Source: DASRJG01 sp032124015 (GTDB lineage Bacteria; Acidobacteriota; Polarisedimenticolia; Polarisedimenticolales; DASRJG01). Taken from it: a DNA stretch of 61,805 nt. Shown here piece after piece: positions 1 through 7,626 of the stretch (positions are counted from its first letter, which is position 1; the number at the start of each line of letters is the position of its first letter). The position numbers and the translations under genes were made by a program. The notes beneath the pieces are model-generated. The model had not been told where the DNA came from and searched no databases. It worked only from the letters and a program-made list of their open reading frames with translations. The DNA lies in NCBI GenBank assembly GCA_032124015.1, contig JAQBEH010000092.1, forward strand, positions 1 to 61,805, written 5' to 3'.

Positions 1-3
1 CTA

Positions 4-43
4 TTTTTCTGACAAGCGGTATCCGGGGAGCTTGTCAGAAAAA
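4..43. repeat. Perfect 14-bp inverted repeat next to a degenerate GGGG-core repeat
   Basis: The arms at 4-17 and 30-43 are exact reverse complements around a 12-nt loop. The right arm runs directly into AAAAGGGGAATGTCC at 41-55, which resembles one arm of the dispersed palindrome family seen elsewhere in the window. It lies just past the stop of the minus-strand gene at 62. No T-run follows the stem in either direction, so it is not a textbook intrinsic terminator. Confidence 0.7.
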
Positions 44-61
44 AGGGGAATGTCCGCTTCG

Positions 62-1012
62 CTATTTCGCGGCAGCGGCCATCGCCGCGAGCTTTGCCTG
101 CGCGGCTTCGGGGCGCAGCCCGCGCAATCCGCCGTCGGGCACGGCCCAGAGCCGATCCCTCGAGATGATCCGCCTCACGATCGCGAGCCGCTCGCGGACA
201 TCCTCCTCGGTCTCGACGCGAGGGTCGAGCACGTCGATCACGCCGATCCCCACGAAGCGGTCCTCGGGAAGGGCCCGTGCGAATCGCGAAAGACCCTCGT
301 ACCCGCAGTGCGCGCCCGCCACGAGCAGTCCGTTCGCGGGGAGCGCGGCGAGCTGCGCTCCGACGGCCTCGAGATCGGCGTATCCCAGATAGAGCCACAC
401 GCGCGACCGGCCGCGAAGCGGCGCCATCACGCGCTCCAACGCCTCGTGCATCAGCGCGATCTCCGAGGGGCGCGCGCCGGCCGCGGGCTCGTCCAACTGG
501 ATCTCGACCGCTCCCGCGGTGGCGAGCTCCGCCGCTTCGTCGCGGACGATCTCGGCGAACTCGAGACAGACCTCGCGCCGCGAGCCGTAGTGCTCGTCGA
601 ACGACCCATCCATCAGCGAGTAGGGCCCCGGCAGAACGGCCTTGACCGCTCCCCGCGCCGCGTCCCGCGCGAACCGCCAGCGGTCGACCGTCGTGGACGC
701 GGTGCGCGCCAGGGGGCCCGTGATCTTCGGCTTGCGCAGGTAACGGTCGCCGTAGACCCTCACCCATCCGTTCATCTCGACGCCGGCGAGGCGCTCGGCG
801 AACGTCGTGATCGGGTCGCCGCGGTCCATCTCTCCGTCGACCAGGAGATGGATCCCCAGCTCGTCCTGGAGCCCGACGGCGTTCCGAGTGGCCTCGTCTT
901 CGACCTGCCGCAGCGCGGCCGCGTCGATCTCGCCGTCCGAATACCGCCGCCGCGCCTCGTGCAGCGCGGGCGGTTTCGGGAACGACCCGATCGAGGAGGT
1001 CAGGAGCGCCAT
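62..1012 (-). CDS. MetE-like protein, C-terminal-half type, zinc ligands lost
   Basis: This 316-residue protein matches the C-terminal barrel of cobalamin-independent methionine synthase. SSIGSFP at the N terminus, a GWVRVYGDRYL segment and VQLDEP line up with that family. The metal-binding positions do not: the usual HxC segment is replaced by WLYLGYADL, and the NPDCGL motif reads VPDGGL. Methyl transfer to homocysteine by the known zinc mechanism is therefore unlikely. The ATG at 1012 was chosen because AAGGAG lies just upstream; the longer reading frame has no comparable signal. It overlaps the preceding paralogue by 13 bp and is the last gene of the minus-strand operon. The true substrate is unknown. 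Confidence 0.82.
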   Translation of the reverse strand: MALLTSSIGSFPKPPALHEARRRYSDGEIDAAALRQVEDEATRNAVGLQDELGIHLLVDGEMDRGDPITTFAERLAGVEMNGWVRVYGDRYLRKPKITGPLARTASTTVDRWRFARDAARGAVKAVLPGPYSLMDGSFDEHYGSRREVCLEFAEIVRDEAAELATAGAVEIQLDEPAAGARPSEIALMHEALERVMAPLRGRSRVWLYLGYADLEAVGAQLAALPANGLLVAGAHCGYEGLSRFARALPEDRFVGIGVIDVLDPRVETEEDVRERLAIVRRIISRDRLWAVPDGGLRGLRPEAAQAKLAAMAAAAK

Positions 1013-1992
1013 CGCCACTCCTTCTGCAGCTTCTCCCGCAGGTAGCGGCTCTGGAGCAGCTTGTCGAACGCCGCGTGGCGCGGGATCAGCTCGAGTCCGC
1101 ACTGCGGACCGACCATGACGTCTCGGGCCATCAAGATTTCCCGGTACGGCGCGATGCTCTCCGCGATCTCTCCGGCCGATTCAACCAGCGTGGTGCGCGC
1201 GTCGAACAGCCCCAGGTGAAGCCCGCGGCCCTCGGGGAGCCTGGCGAGCAACGGCCAGTTGCCCGGGCCGTCGATCATGTCGAGTCCGAGATGCGTCCCC
1301 GGCAAGTGTGCGAGGTCGTCGACAAGCGGCGCGAGATCGCCGAAGTAGGTCGACAGGATCGTGGTCGCGCGAGGGCCGGCCGCGTCGAACACCATGGCCG
1401 CCGTCTCGGCCACGAGCGCGGCGTCTTCGGGATGCCGGCAGAGCATCGGCTCGTCGAGCTGAACGATCGCCACCCCGGCCGCCGCCAGGTCACGCGCCTC
1501 TTCCGCGAGCACAGTGGCGAACGCCCGGGCGAGCGCGTCGCGGGTGCCGTAGCACCGGTCGCGCGCCACAAAGGCCAACGTGACCGGCCCGGGGAGCACG
1601 ACCTTCAACGCCTTCGGCCGGACATCGAGCGCGTGCTGCGCGTCCCTCACGAGAATCGGCGTCGGGCGGGAGATCGCTCGCTCGACCACAGGCCTGCGGT
1701 CGTACAGCCCGGTCTCGAACCAGCGCATGAGGCCGTCGAGCCGCACCCCGCCAAGGCGGGAAGCGACGTGCGAGAACGGCCCGCTCCACCTCACCTGGCC
1801 GTCGGTCACCACGTCAACGAACGCGCGGCTCTGCTCGGCGACCATCATGGCGGCGACTTCGTCTTCGACGAGCTGAACCGCCGCGTCGTCGGCCCGCCCG
1901 GCCTCGCGCTCGCGCGCGATCAGCCGCAGCTCCTGGTCCCAAGGCGAGTCGCCGATCCGCGGGTAGGACGAGTGATTGGCGGATCGGATCAC
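1000..1992 (-). CDS. MetE-like protein, second paralogue
   Basis: This 330-residue protein belongs to the same methionine synthase II superfamily as its downstream neighbour. It has YPRIGDSPW near the N terminus, LPGPVTLAF, VQLDEPMLC and a GPQCGLELIP segment that keeps the cysteine equivalent to the MetE C-terminal zinc ligand. The HxC ligand pair is replaced by STYFGD, which is closer to the non-catalytic N-terminal half of MetE. The start is GTG, preceded by GGAGG with 7-nt spacing. The pair may form a split two-barrel complex resembling the halves of MetE. This is inference, and a role in methionine synthesis is not supported by the active-site residues. Confidence 0.8.
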   Translation of the reverse strand: MIRSANHSSYPRIGDSPWDQELRLIAREREAGRADDAAVQLVEDEVAAMMVAEQSRAFVDVVTDGQVRWSGPFSHVASRLGGVRLDGLMRWFETGLYDRRPVVERAISRPTPILVRDAQHALDVRPKALKVVLPGPVTLAFVARDRCYGTRDALARAFATVLAEEARDLAAAGVAIVQLDEPMLCRHPEDAALVAETAAMVFDAAGPRATTILSTYFGDLAPLVDDLAHLPGTHLGLDMIDGPGNWPLLARLPEGRGLHLGLFDARTTLVESAGEIAESIAPYREILMARDVMVGPQCGLELIPRHAAFDKLLQSRYLREKLQKEWRWRS

Positions 1993-2049
1993 GGGGGGGC
2001 CTCCGGGGCGCCCTTTCTACGTCAGGACGCGCGCAAGGGCAAGGGCGTG

Positions 2050-2160
2050 TCAGGACGGCTTTTCAGGAATGCGCCGGCTGAGAACGAATCCGAAGTCGAC
2101 GACGATGGTCAGAAGAACGACCGCGGCCCCGCCGATCCACGCGGCTCTACGCGCGGGCAT
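2050..2160 (-). CDS. Small single-pass membrane peptide (36 aa)
   Basis: A 36-codon frame starts inside the 3' end of the channel gene and overlaps it by 14 bp. GGAGG lies 7 nt before the ATG, which is good initiation context for such a short frame. The product has a positively charged N terminus (MPARRAAW), one hydrophobic segment of about 20 residues containing VVLLTIVVDFGFVL, and a charged tail. It sits between the channel and the MetE-like pair. It could be a channel-associated peptide or a chance frame. No family is recognised. Confidence 0.45.
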   Translation of the reverse strand: MPARRAAWIGGAAVVLLTIVVDFGFVLSRRIPEKPS

Positions 2161-2944
2161 CGAGCAGCCTCCGCGCGTGCGCCTGAATTCGATCCATCCA
2201 CACCTTGAGGTGCGGCGCGTACTCCCGTGGCACGCATTCCCCGCAGATCTCGTTCGCGAGCGTCGCGATCACGCGGACGCTGGCCACGAGGGCCGGCGTA
2301 TCGCGGAACTCGGCGGTCATGCACGCAAGCAGGGTCCCGAACTCGCGCAGGCCGCCGTCGAGGTGGGCGAGGATCGACTCCAAGACCTCCTCGTCGGGGG
2401 CGGTCTGCGGGCGGTAGAGCAGGTCGTGAATCGCCCTCAGCTCCCCTGTGAAGATCGCGGCGGCGCTTTCGATGCGTGTCTGGACCGCGGCGGGAGTCGT
2501 CCGGCCGTCGCCGCACTTGGCCGAGATCTCTTGGATCTCGGAGACGACCAGGTGGAGGTTGGTGCGGACTCGGCCCAGGCGGTCTTCGAAGGTGATGCGG
2601 TGAATCTCCTCGGTCAGCTCTTCCTGCCGCCCCGCGACGAACTTCGAGATGATCGCGCCGAAGACGAGGAGGCACGCCCCCCCTTGGACCACCGCGAGCA
2701 CGCGCACGGCTCCGACCGGTACGATGTCGCCGAAGCCGATCGAGAGCCCGGTCACAAAGCTGAAGTAGACCGCCTCGAGCAGCGCCGCGGCGTCGTGACC
2801 CATCGGCCGCGACGCCTCACGCAACCCGTGCCCCGGGACGAAACTGACCAACCAATAGAGAACCCCGCACAAGAGGTTGATCGACAGCCACGTCCCGAGA
2901 AGCCCGCCGATCGAGCGCTTCGAGACCCACCGCAATGGGGACAT
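2147..2944 (-). CDS. Two-TM potassium-channel-like protein
   Basis: This 265-residue protein has two N-terminal membrane helices flanking a pore loop. The selectivity filter reads SIGFGDIVP, a GFGD variant of the usual GYGD. The rest is a soluble, mostly helical cytoplasmic region with no recognised RCK domain, so gating is unclear. The ATG at 2944 lies inside the left arm of a long palindrome, and AAGGAA about 9 nt upstream also comes from the repeat. The frame is open upstream as far as the rhodanese TGA, so readthrough of that codon would fuse the two proteins. Ion selectivity is inferred from the filter only. Confidence 0.8.
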   Translation of the reverse strand: MSPLRWVSKRSIGGLLGTWLSINLLCGVLYWLVSFVPGHGLREASRPMGHDAAALLEAVYFSFVTGLSIGFGDIVPVGAVRVLAVVQGGACLLVFGAIISKFVAGRQEELTEEIHRITFEDRLGRVRTNLHLVVSEIQEISAKCGDGRTTPAAVQTRIESAAAIFTGELRAIHDLLYRPQTAPDEEVLESILAHLDGGLREFGTLLACMTAEFRDTPALVASVRVIATLANEICGECVPREYAPHLKVWMDRIQAHARRLLDARA

Positions 2945-3007
2945 TCTGCTATTTCCTTCAGAGCTTCTAGAGACTTGGGGTTTTGAAGGAAGAAGCAGAA
3001 TGTCCCC
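2937..3007. repeat. Long palindromic repeat (GGGGACATTC type)
   Basis: The arms at 2937-2960 and 2984-3007 pair at about 22 of 24 positions around a loop of about 23 nt. Both ends carry GGGGACATTCTGCT in inverted orientation. It lies at the junction between the rhodanese and channel frames and supplies the channel's start codon and ribosome-binding site. It resembles REP/MITE-type elements mobilised in trans; no transposase is present in the window. Confidence 0.85.
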
Positions 3008-3343
3008 AATCTCGACGGGGAGGCCGGCGGCGGTCCATTCCGCCATGCCGCCATCGAAGTCGCGCACGCGGGTGTAACCGAGTCCGCGAAGCAGGCCCAC
3101 GGCCCGCGCCCCGGCGTGTCACGTGGGGCTCGCGCAGTAGACGGCGATGTCGGCGTTGCGGTCGGGAAGCACGCTGGCCGCGCGTGCGGCGATGTCGGCT
3201 TCGGGGAGCGACAGCGAGCCGTGGATGCGCTGGGCCTTCCAGGCCTCCGTGGGCAGCACGTTGACGATCGTCAGCGACGGATCGTGAAGGCGCGCGACCA
3301 GCTCGTCACGGGAGATCTGTGGAACGGGGGGCGTTTCGTTCAC
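3008..3343 (-). CDS. Rhodanese-like sulfurtransferase interrupted by an in-frame TGA (Sec candidate or nonsense)
   Basis: From the GTG at 3343 the frame encodes 74 residues of a single-domain rhodanese ending VYCASPT, then TGA at 3119-3121, then continues in the same frame with HAGARAVGLLRGLGY and RVRDFDGG, the expected second half. In this subfamily, as I remember it, the residue after the threonine is usually cysteine, so TGA sits at a Cys position of the active-site loop. A GC-rich 7-bp stem with a GTG loop starting 19 nt after the TGA could act as a bacterial SECIS. The GTG start overlaps the cvpA stop as GTGA, indicating coupling. A simple Cys-to-stop mutation is the main alternative. 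No stop follows the TGA before the end of the channel gene. Confidence 0.6.
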
Positions 3344-3954
3344 GGCTTCTTCTTGACGTCCGAAACGGCCTTCTCCCCCTTTTCCAGCGCCTTCGTGATG
3401 GCCTTTTTCACCTTCTCGACGGGCACCACCGTCTCTCCGCGCCAGATCCTGCGCAGGGACTCGATGCCTTTGTCGTACCTCTGGGCGACCGCGTCGGGGG
3501 CCATGGCGTTTCCGAGATCGGCGACGACGGTGACGTAGGGTGCGAGCTTCGAGGCCGCGAGCAGCCGCGAGCCGTCGGGCGACGACGCGACGAGCGGGTG
3601 GACGAGAAACGCCGCGGCCAGAAGCGCCGCGAGGATCCCGAGGGCCCCACCCGCCAGCCGATCGGGGAACGACAACATGGCGAGCTTGAGGAGTTTGCCG
3701 ACGACCCAGGCGACGAGGCCGCCGGCGATCATCGTCGCGACGAACACCAGGGCGTAGGCCCCGATCCGCGCCGGCGTCTCCGACACGTGGCGCCCGGTCA
3801 GTACGGCGGCGATCTGGTCCTGGTAGTGGCTCGCCAGGTAGAAGGCGGCCACGAGCGAGAGGATGCCGATCAGGATCCGCACCAACCCGCGCGCGAGACC
3901 GATCCCGGCGCCCAGCACGATGAGCACGATCAGGCCGATGTCGAGTGCGTTCAT
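3340..3954 (-). CDS. cvpA: CvpA family membrane protein
   Basis: This 204-residue protein has four predicted membrane helices in the first 140 residues. The N terminus (MNALDIGLIVLIVLGAGIG) and the pattern of glycine-rich helices match the CvpA/colicin V production family, known for roles in envelope stress and biofilm. A lysine-rich amphipathic tail follows. It is the first gene of the minus-strand operon and shares a very short divergent promoter region with the antiporter. A TACCAT box lies 6 nt before the ATG with no Shine-Dalgarno, so the transcript may be leaderless. Confidence 0.85.
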   Translation of the reverse strand: MNALDIGLIVLIVLGAGIGLARGLVRILIGILSLVAAFYLASHYQDQIAAVLTGRHVSETPARIGAYALVFVATMIAGGLVAWVVGKLLKLAMLSFPDRLAGGALGILAALLAAAFLVHPLVASSPDGSRLLAASKLAPYVTVVADLGNAMAPDAVAQRYDKGIESLRRIWRGETVVPVEKVKKAITKALEKGEKAVSDVKKKP

Positions 3955-3960
3955 GGTGCC

Positions 3961-3970
3961 ATGGTAGCGT
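3961..3970. promoter_or_regulatory. Overlapping divergent -10 boxes for cvpA and the antiporter
   Basis: On the plus strand TAGCGT (3965-3970) ends 7 nt before the antiporter ATG. On the minus strand TACCAT (3961-3966) ends 6 nt before the cvpA ATG. The two start codons are only 23 bp apart, so both promoters must overlap and their -35 regions would lie inside the opposite gene. Both would give leaderless transcripts. Confidence 0.4.
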
Positions 3971-3977
3971 GGAACGC

Positions 3978-5198
3978 ATGGTGATGATCGCGATCTTCGT
4001 CGCGCTGGTTTTCGTGCACAGCCTCCTCTCCGCCCGGCTGGAGAAGAGCGTCTTCACCGCGCCGATCCTGTTCACGTCCGCGGGCGTCCTCGTCTTCGTC
4101 GTCGGGACCGAGTTTCACCTGGCCGAGGACGCCATCGGCGGGCTCCTGACCCTGGCCGAGATCGGGCTCGTCCTGCTCCTGTTCACCGACGCGAGCAAGT
4201 GCAACCTGCGCCTCATGAAGCGCGTGACCGCGCTCCCGGCGCGCCTGCTGAGCGTCGGGATGCTGCTGACGCTCCTCCTGGGAAGCCTGGCCGCGCTCGT
4301 CGTGTTTCGCGGAATGTCGCTTCTGGAGGCGGGCATCCTGGCGGCCATCCTCGCCCCGACCGACGCCGGCCTGGGCCAGGTCATCGTCAACAGCCCGCGC
4401 GTTCCCCTGGGTATCCGGCAGTCCCTGAACATGGAGGCGGGGCTGAACGACGGCCTGTCGGTTCCGTTTCTCCTCTTCTTCATCGCGATGGCGGTGTCCT
4501 CCAGCGAGGTGAGCCTGATCCGGTGCATGGTGGATCAGCTCGGCTTCGGCGCCCTGATCGGGATCGTCGTCGGAGGGGCCGGAGGGTGGCTCCTGGGTTG
4601 GGCGCGACGATCGTCGTGGATGGCGGAATCGTCAACGCAACTTGGGCTGGTGGCGCTGCCGCTCCTCGGCGCCTTGGCTTCGGAAGCCGTGGGCGCCAGC
4701 ATGTTCATCGCCGCCTTCGTCGCCGGGCTCTGCGTGCAGCGCGACTTTCCGGAGGCCGGCGCGCACAGCGTGGAGTTCACCGAGCAGTGGGGGCAAACGC
4801 TCAACCTGTCCGTCTTTTTCCTGTTCGGGATTCTCGTCGCCCGCGCCTGGCAGGATTTCGCACCGGCGCATTTCGTCTACGCGATCCTCAGCCTGACGGT
4901 GGTCCGCATGCTCCCCGTCGCCATCGCCCTCATCGGCACGCGGCTCTCCCGCGCGACGGTGCTGTTCATGGGATGGTTCGGGCCGCGCGGACTCGCGTCG
5001 ATCGTGCTCGGCCTCGTGTACCTCGAGCAGCAGACCAACCTCCCCGGCGAGGGGGCGATCCGGCTCACGGTGATGGTGACGGTCTTGCTCAGCATCTTCG
5101 CGCACGGATTGACGGCGCTTCCGGGCATCGATCTCTACGCCAGGCGAATCGCCGCATTGGGCCCGGACGCTCCGGAACATCAGGGCGACGCGGCGTGA
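3978..5198 (+). CDS. CPA1-family cation:proton antiporter
   Basis: This polytopic protein of 406 residues has about 11-12 hydrophobic segments. Motifs typical of NhaP-like CPA1 exchangers are present: LAPTDAGLG with the conserved Asp, NMEAGLNDG with the Glu...Asn-Asp ion-binding pair, and GPRGLASIVLGL. It should exchange Na+ or K+ for H+ across the inner membrane. There is no C-terminal regulatory domain. The ATG at 3978 is preferred over the longer frame because the protein then begins with a hydrophobic helix and a -10-like box lies 7 nt upstream. A potassium-channel-like gene is close by on the other strand. Confidence 0.87.
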   Translation: MVMIAIFVALVFVHSLLSARLEKSVFTAPILFTSAGVLVFVVGTEFHLAEDAIGGLLTLAEIGLVLLLFTDASKCNLRLMKRVTALPARLLSVGMLLTLLLGSLAALVVFRGMSLLEAGILAAILAPTDAGLGQVIVNSPRVPLGIRQSLNMEAGLNDGLSVPFLLFFIAMAVSSSEVSLIRCMVDQLGFGALIGIVVGGAGGWLLGWARRSSWMAESSTQLGLVALPLLGALASEAVGASMFIAAFVAGLCVQRDFPEAGAHSVEFTEQWGQTLNLSVFFLFGILVARAWQDFAPAHFVYAILSLTVVRMLPVAIALIGTRLSRATVLFMGWFGPRGLASIVLGLVYLEQQTNLPGEGAIRLTVMVTVLLSIFAHGLTALPGIDLYARRIAALGPDAPEHQGDAA

Positions 5199-5200
5199 CG

Positions 5201-6100
5201 CTACGGGGCCGGTGCGCTCCTCGCCTCGTCCGCCCACTCCCGCCACAAATCGAACCACAGCGCGAGGCCACCCCAGCGCCCGAGCGGCGCGAGGCGTCTC
5301 GCGATCGTCTGGTCCTTGATCTTCCTCCCACCGTGGTACCTCTCGGAGTACCCGGAGCGAATCGCGGAATCGAGGGCTAGACCGTCGGGTTTCCCGATGA
5401 ATTTCAGGAGGTTTTCGGCGACGTAGGGGCCGACGCCGGGGAGCCTCACGATGTCCTTGCGCAGCACCGCGGCCTCGCGGGGATCGGTGTCCCAAGACGC
5501 CGGGTCGGCGCCCCCCGTCGCGACGGCGCGGCTCAACGCCACGAGATAGGGCGAGCGATACCCGGCGCGCACCTCATCGCGGAACTCCGCCTCCGTGACC
5601 CGCGCCAACCGCTCCGGCGTCGGGAACGACCGCGCTCCATCCGGGGTCGCCTCTCCGTATCGCGAAACCAGAGCGGTCGTCATCTTCTTGGTGAACGCCC
5701 ACGAGCAGTTGGTGGTCAGCACCAGCTTGACGATGTCTTCCCACGCGGAGGGCCCGCGCAGGAGCCTCCCCGAACGCGTCTCGGCGATCCACCGGTAGCG
5801 TGGGTCGCGACGCACGGCGTCGTGAAACGGAGAGATGTCGACGTCGAGGGCCAGGACGCGGCGGCCCGCCGCGATCAGGACCCGGCGCGTTGCCGCGTCG
5901 ACGGGTCCCGGGGTTTCGAAAACGACGCCGTCGTCGTCGCGCAACTCGATGCGCCGCGCGCCGCCGCCCGGAAGGGCGACGACCGTCGCGATCGAAGAGG
6001 CGTCGGTTGCCGCGGTGAACGGCGCGAGGTCGCACCAGCCGTGAGAGTTCACGGTCCGGCGGAAGGAGAAATCGCGCGGGGCTTCCAGACGGACGCGCAT
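5201..6100 (-). CDS. HhH-GPD family DNA glycosylase
   Basis: This 299-residue protein has an N-terminal beta-rich region (1-100) and a C-terminal HhH-GPD domain. The helix-hairpin-helix reads LPGVGPYVAENLL (residues 220-232), followed by LALDSAIRSGY carrying the catalytic aspartate near 244. No C-terminal Fe-S cysteine cluster is seen. The architecture resembles AlkA/OGG-like base-excision enzymes; the damaged base is not predictable. The ATG at 6100 has GGAAGG upstream and lies 17 bp after purF, so the two are probably cotranscribed. Its end is 2 bp from the convergent antiporter stop. Confidence 0.82.
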   Translation of the reverse strand: MRVRLEAPRDFSFRRTVNSHGWCDLAPFTAATDASSIATVVALPGGGARRIELRDDDGVVFETPGPVDAATRRVLIAAGRRVLALDVDISPFHDAVRRDPRYRWIAETRSGRLLRGPSAWEDIVKLVLTTNCSWAFTKKMTTALVSRYGEATPDGARSFPTPERLARVTEAEFRDEVRAGYRSPYLVALSRAVATGGADPASWDTDPREAAVLRKDIVRLPGVGPYVAENLLKFIGKPDGLALDSAIRSGYSERYHGGRKIKDQTIARRLAPLGRWGGLALWFDLWREWADEARSAPAP

Positions 6101-6117
6101 CGGCGAAGCCTTCCCGC

Positions 6118-7569
6118 TCAGTGCTCTTGGGCGATGCGCTCGTCCTCGATCTGCATGAGCATCTTCGAGGTGATGTCGCCGGTGGGGTAGTCCCCGGAGA
6201 AACACGCGGTGCACATGCGCGTGATCCGCGGCTCTTTCTCGGTGACGGCGCCGACCAGATCGTCGAGAGTCTGGTAGATGACGGCGTCGGCTCCGATCTC
6301 GCGCGCGACCTCGGCGTGAGAGCGGTCGCGGGCGACGAATTCGCGCCGCGTGCTCATATCGATCCCGTACACGCAAGGGTGGATCAGCGGCGGCGACATC
6401 GAGGCGAACAGCACACGCCGTGCCCCGGCTTGTCGCGCGAGGTGGACGATCTGCCGGCTCGTGTTGCCGCGCACGATCGAGTCGTCGACCAAAAGGACGT
6501 CCTTTCCACGGAACTCTTCCTCGATGGCGTTCAGCTTGTGCCGCAGCGACCGTTTTCGTTCGTCGTCGTTGGACATGATGAAGGTTCGTCCGACGTAGCG
6601 GTTCTTGACGAGCCCCTCCCGGTACGGGATGCCCAGGCGTTGCGCCATGGCCAACGCCGCCGTGCGCGCGGAGTCGGGGATCGGGATGACGACCTCGGCC
6701 TCGTGACCCGAAGCCTTGAAAACAGAAGCGAGGCGCTCCCCCATCCGGATACGGGCCTCGTAGACCGAGATCCCCTCGAGGTAAGAATCGGGGCGCGCGA
6801 AGTAGACGAACTCGAAGACGCAGGGGTGGTGCTTCGCTTCCGCCACCTTGGTCATCGTCACGTTTCCGGAAAGGTCGATGAACAAGGCCTCGCCGGGGGA
6901 ACCCCACGGTAGGACCTCGTAGTCGATCGTGGACAACACGACGCTCTCCGAGGCCACGGCATACGCGTAGCCGCTTTCGGTCGGGCGCCGCCCGAAGGCG
7001 ATCGGCTTGATGCCGTAGGGATCGCGAAACGCGAAGAGTCCGTGCCCCGCCACGAAACCGACGACGCTGTAGGCGCCCCGGACGGTGCGATAGACCTCGC
7101 GCACCGCGGCGTGGTAGGCGTCGAGCGAGAAGACCCCGTTGGCCGTCCGGGCGAGAGCCCCGGCAAAGACGTTGAGGATCACCTCGACGTCGCATCCCGA
7201 ATAGAGCACCCGGAGCGACGTTTGCTCCAAGCTGCCCTTGAGCTCGTCGTAGTTGGCGACGTTGCCGTTATGCGCCATCGCGATACCAAAGGGGAAATTC
7301 ACGGTGAACGGCTGCGCGTCTTCGCCGCCGCCGGAACCGACCGTCGGGTAACGCACGTGGCCGAGCGCGAGATCCCCCTTGAGGCGCAAGACGTTCGCGG
7401 CCGTGAAGATGTCCCTTACGAGGCCTTCGCCCTTCTTGAGGTGAAAACGATCGCCGTCATAGGTGATGATCCCGGCCGCGTCCTGCCCGCGATGCTGGAT
7501 GGCGACGAGTCCGTCGTAGATCTCGCGAACCGCGCCGGTGGCGCCGATCACGCCGATGAATCCGCACAT
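6118..7569 (-). CDS. purF: Amidophosphoribosyltransferase
   Basis: This enzyme transfers ammonia from glutamine to PRPP in the first committed step of purine synthesis. The 483-residue sequence begins MCGFIGV, with the Ntn nucleophile Cys at position 2 and no long propeptide. The glutaminase part contains GHVRYPT and AHNGNVANY. The PRPP loop is LLVDDSIVRGNTSRQ. C-terminal cysteines in RMCTACFSGDYPTGD are placed like those of Fe-S-containing PurF types. The start is fixed by the catalytic Cys. A TAACCT box lies 6 nt before the ATG without a Shine-Dalgarno. Confidence 0.95.
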   Translation of the reverse strand: MCGFIGVIGATGAVREIYDGLVAIQHRGQDAAGIITYDGDRFHLKKGEGLVRDIFTAANVLRLKGDLALGHVRYPTVGSGGGEDAQPFTVNFPFGIAMAHNGNVANYDELKGSLEQTSLRVLYSGCDVEVILNVFAGALARTANGVFSLDAYHAAVREVYRTVRGAYSVVGFVAGHGLFAFRDPYGIKPIAFGRRPTESGYAYAVASESVVLSTIDYEVLPWGSPGEALFIDLSGNVTMTKVAEAKHHPCVFEFVYFARPDSYLEGISVYEARIRMGERLASVFKASGHEAEVVIPIPDSARTAALAMAQRLGIPYREGLVKNRYVGRTFIMSNDDERKRSLRHKLNAIEEEFRGKDVLLVDDSIVRGNTSRQIVHLARQAGARRVLFASMSPPLIHPCVYGIDMSTRREFVARDRSHAEVAREIGADAVIYQTLDDLVGAVTEKEPRITRMCTACFSGDYPTGDITSKMLMQIEDERIAQEH

Positions 7570-7575
7570 CCTGGG

Positions 7576-7619
7576 AGGTTAGCACGGGCACAGTCACCGG
7601 AGTGCGGCGCCTGTGCCCG
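7576..7619 (-). promoter_or_regulatory. purF -10 box plus 9-bp inverted repeat upstream
   Basis: AGGTTA at 7576-7581 reads TAACCT on the minus strand and ends 6 nt before the purF ATG. Just upstream, CGGGCACAG (7585-7593) and CTGTGCCCG (7611-7619) form a perfect 9-bp inverted repeat with a 17-nt loop. The repeat could terminate the patatin gene that ends at 7627, act as a purF operator, or belong to the dispersed repeat family. Confidence 0.4.
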
Positions 7620-7626
7620 AGGCCGG

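Noticed and set aside
4..43. Intrinsic terminator for the MetE-like operon
   Set aside because: The stem is good, but the A/T tracts are part of the stem and no T-run follows on the minus strand.
5201..7195. A 664-codon minus-strand frame spanning purF and the glycosylase
   Set aside because: Only the last 299 codons read as protein; the first part is an arginine-rich shadow of purF, which is itself clearly coding in another frame.
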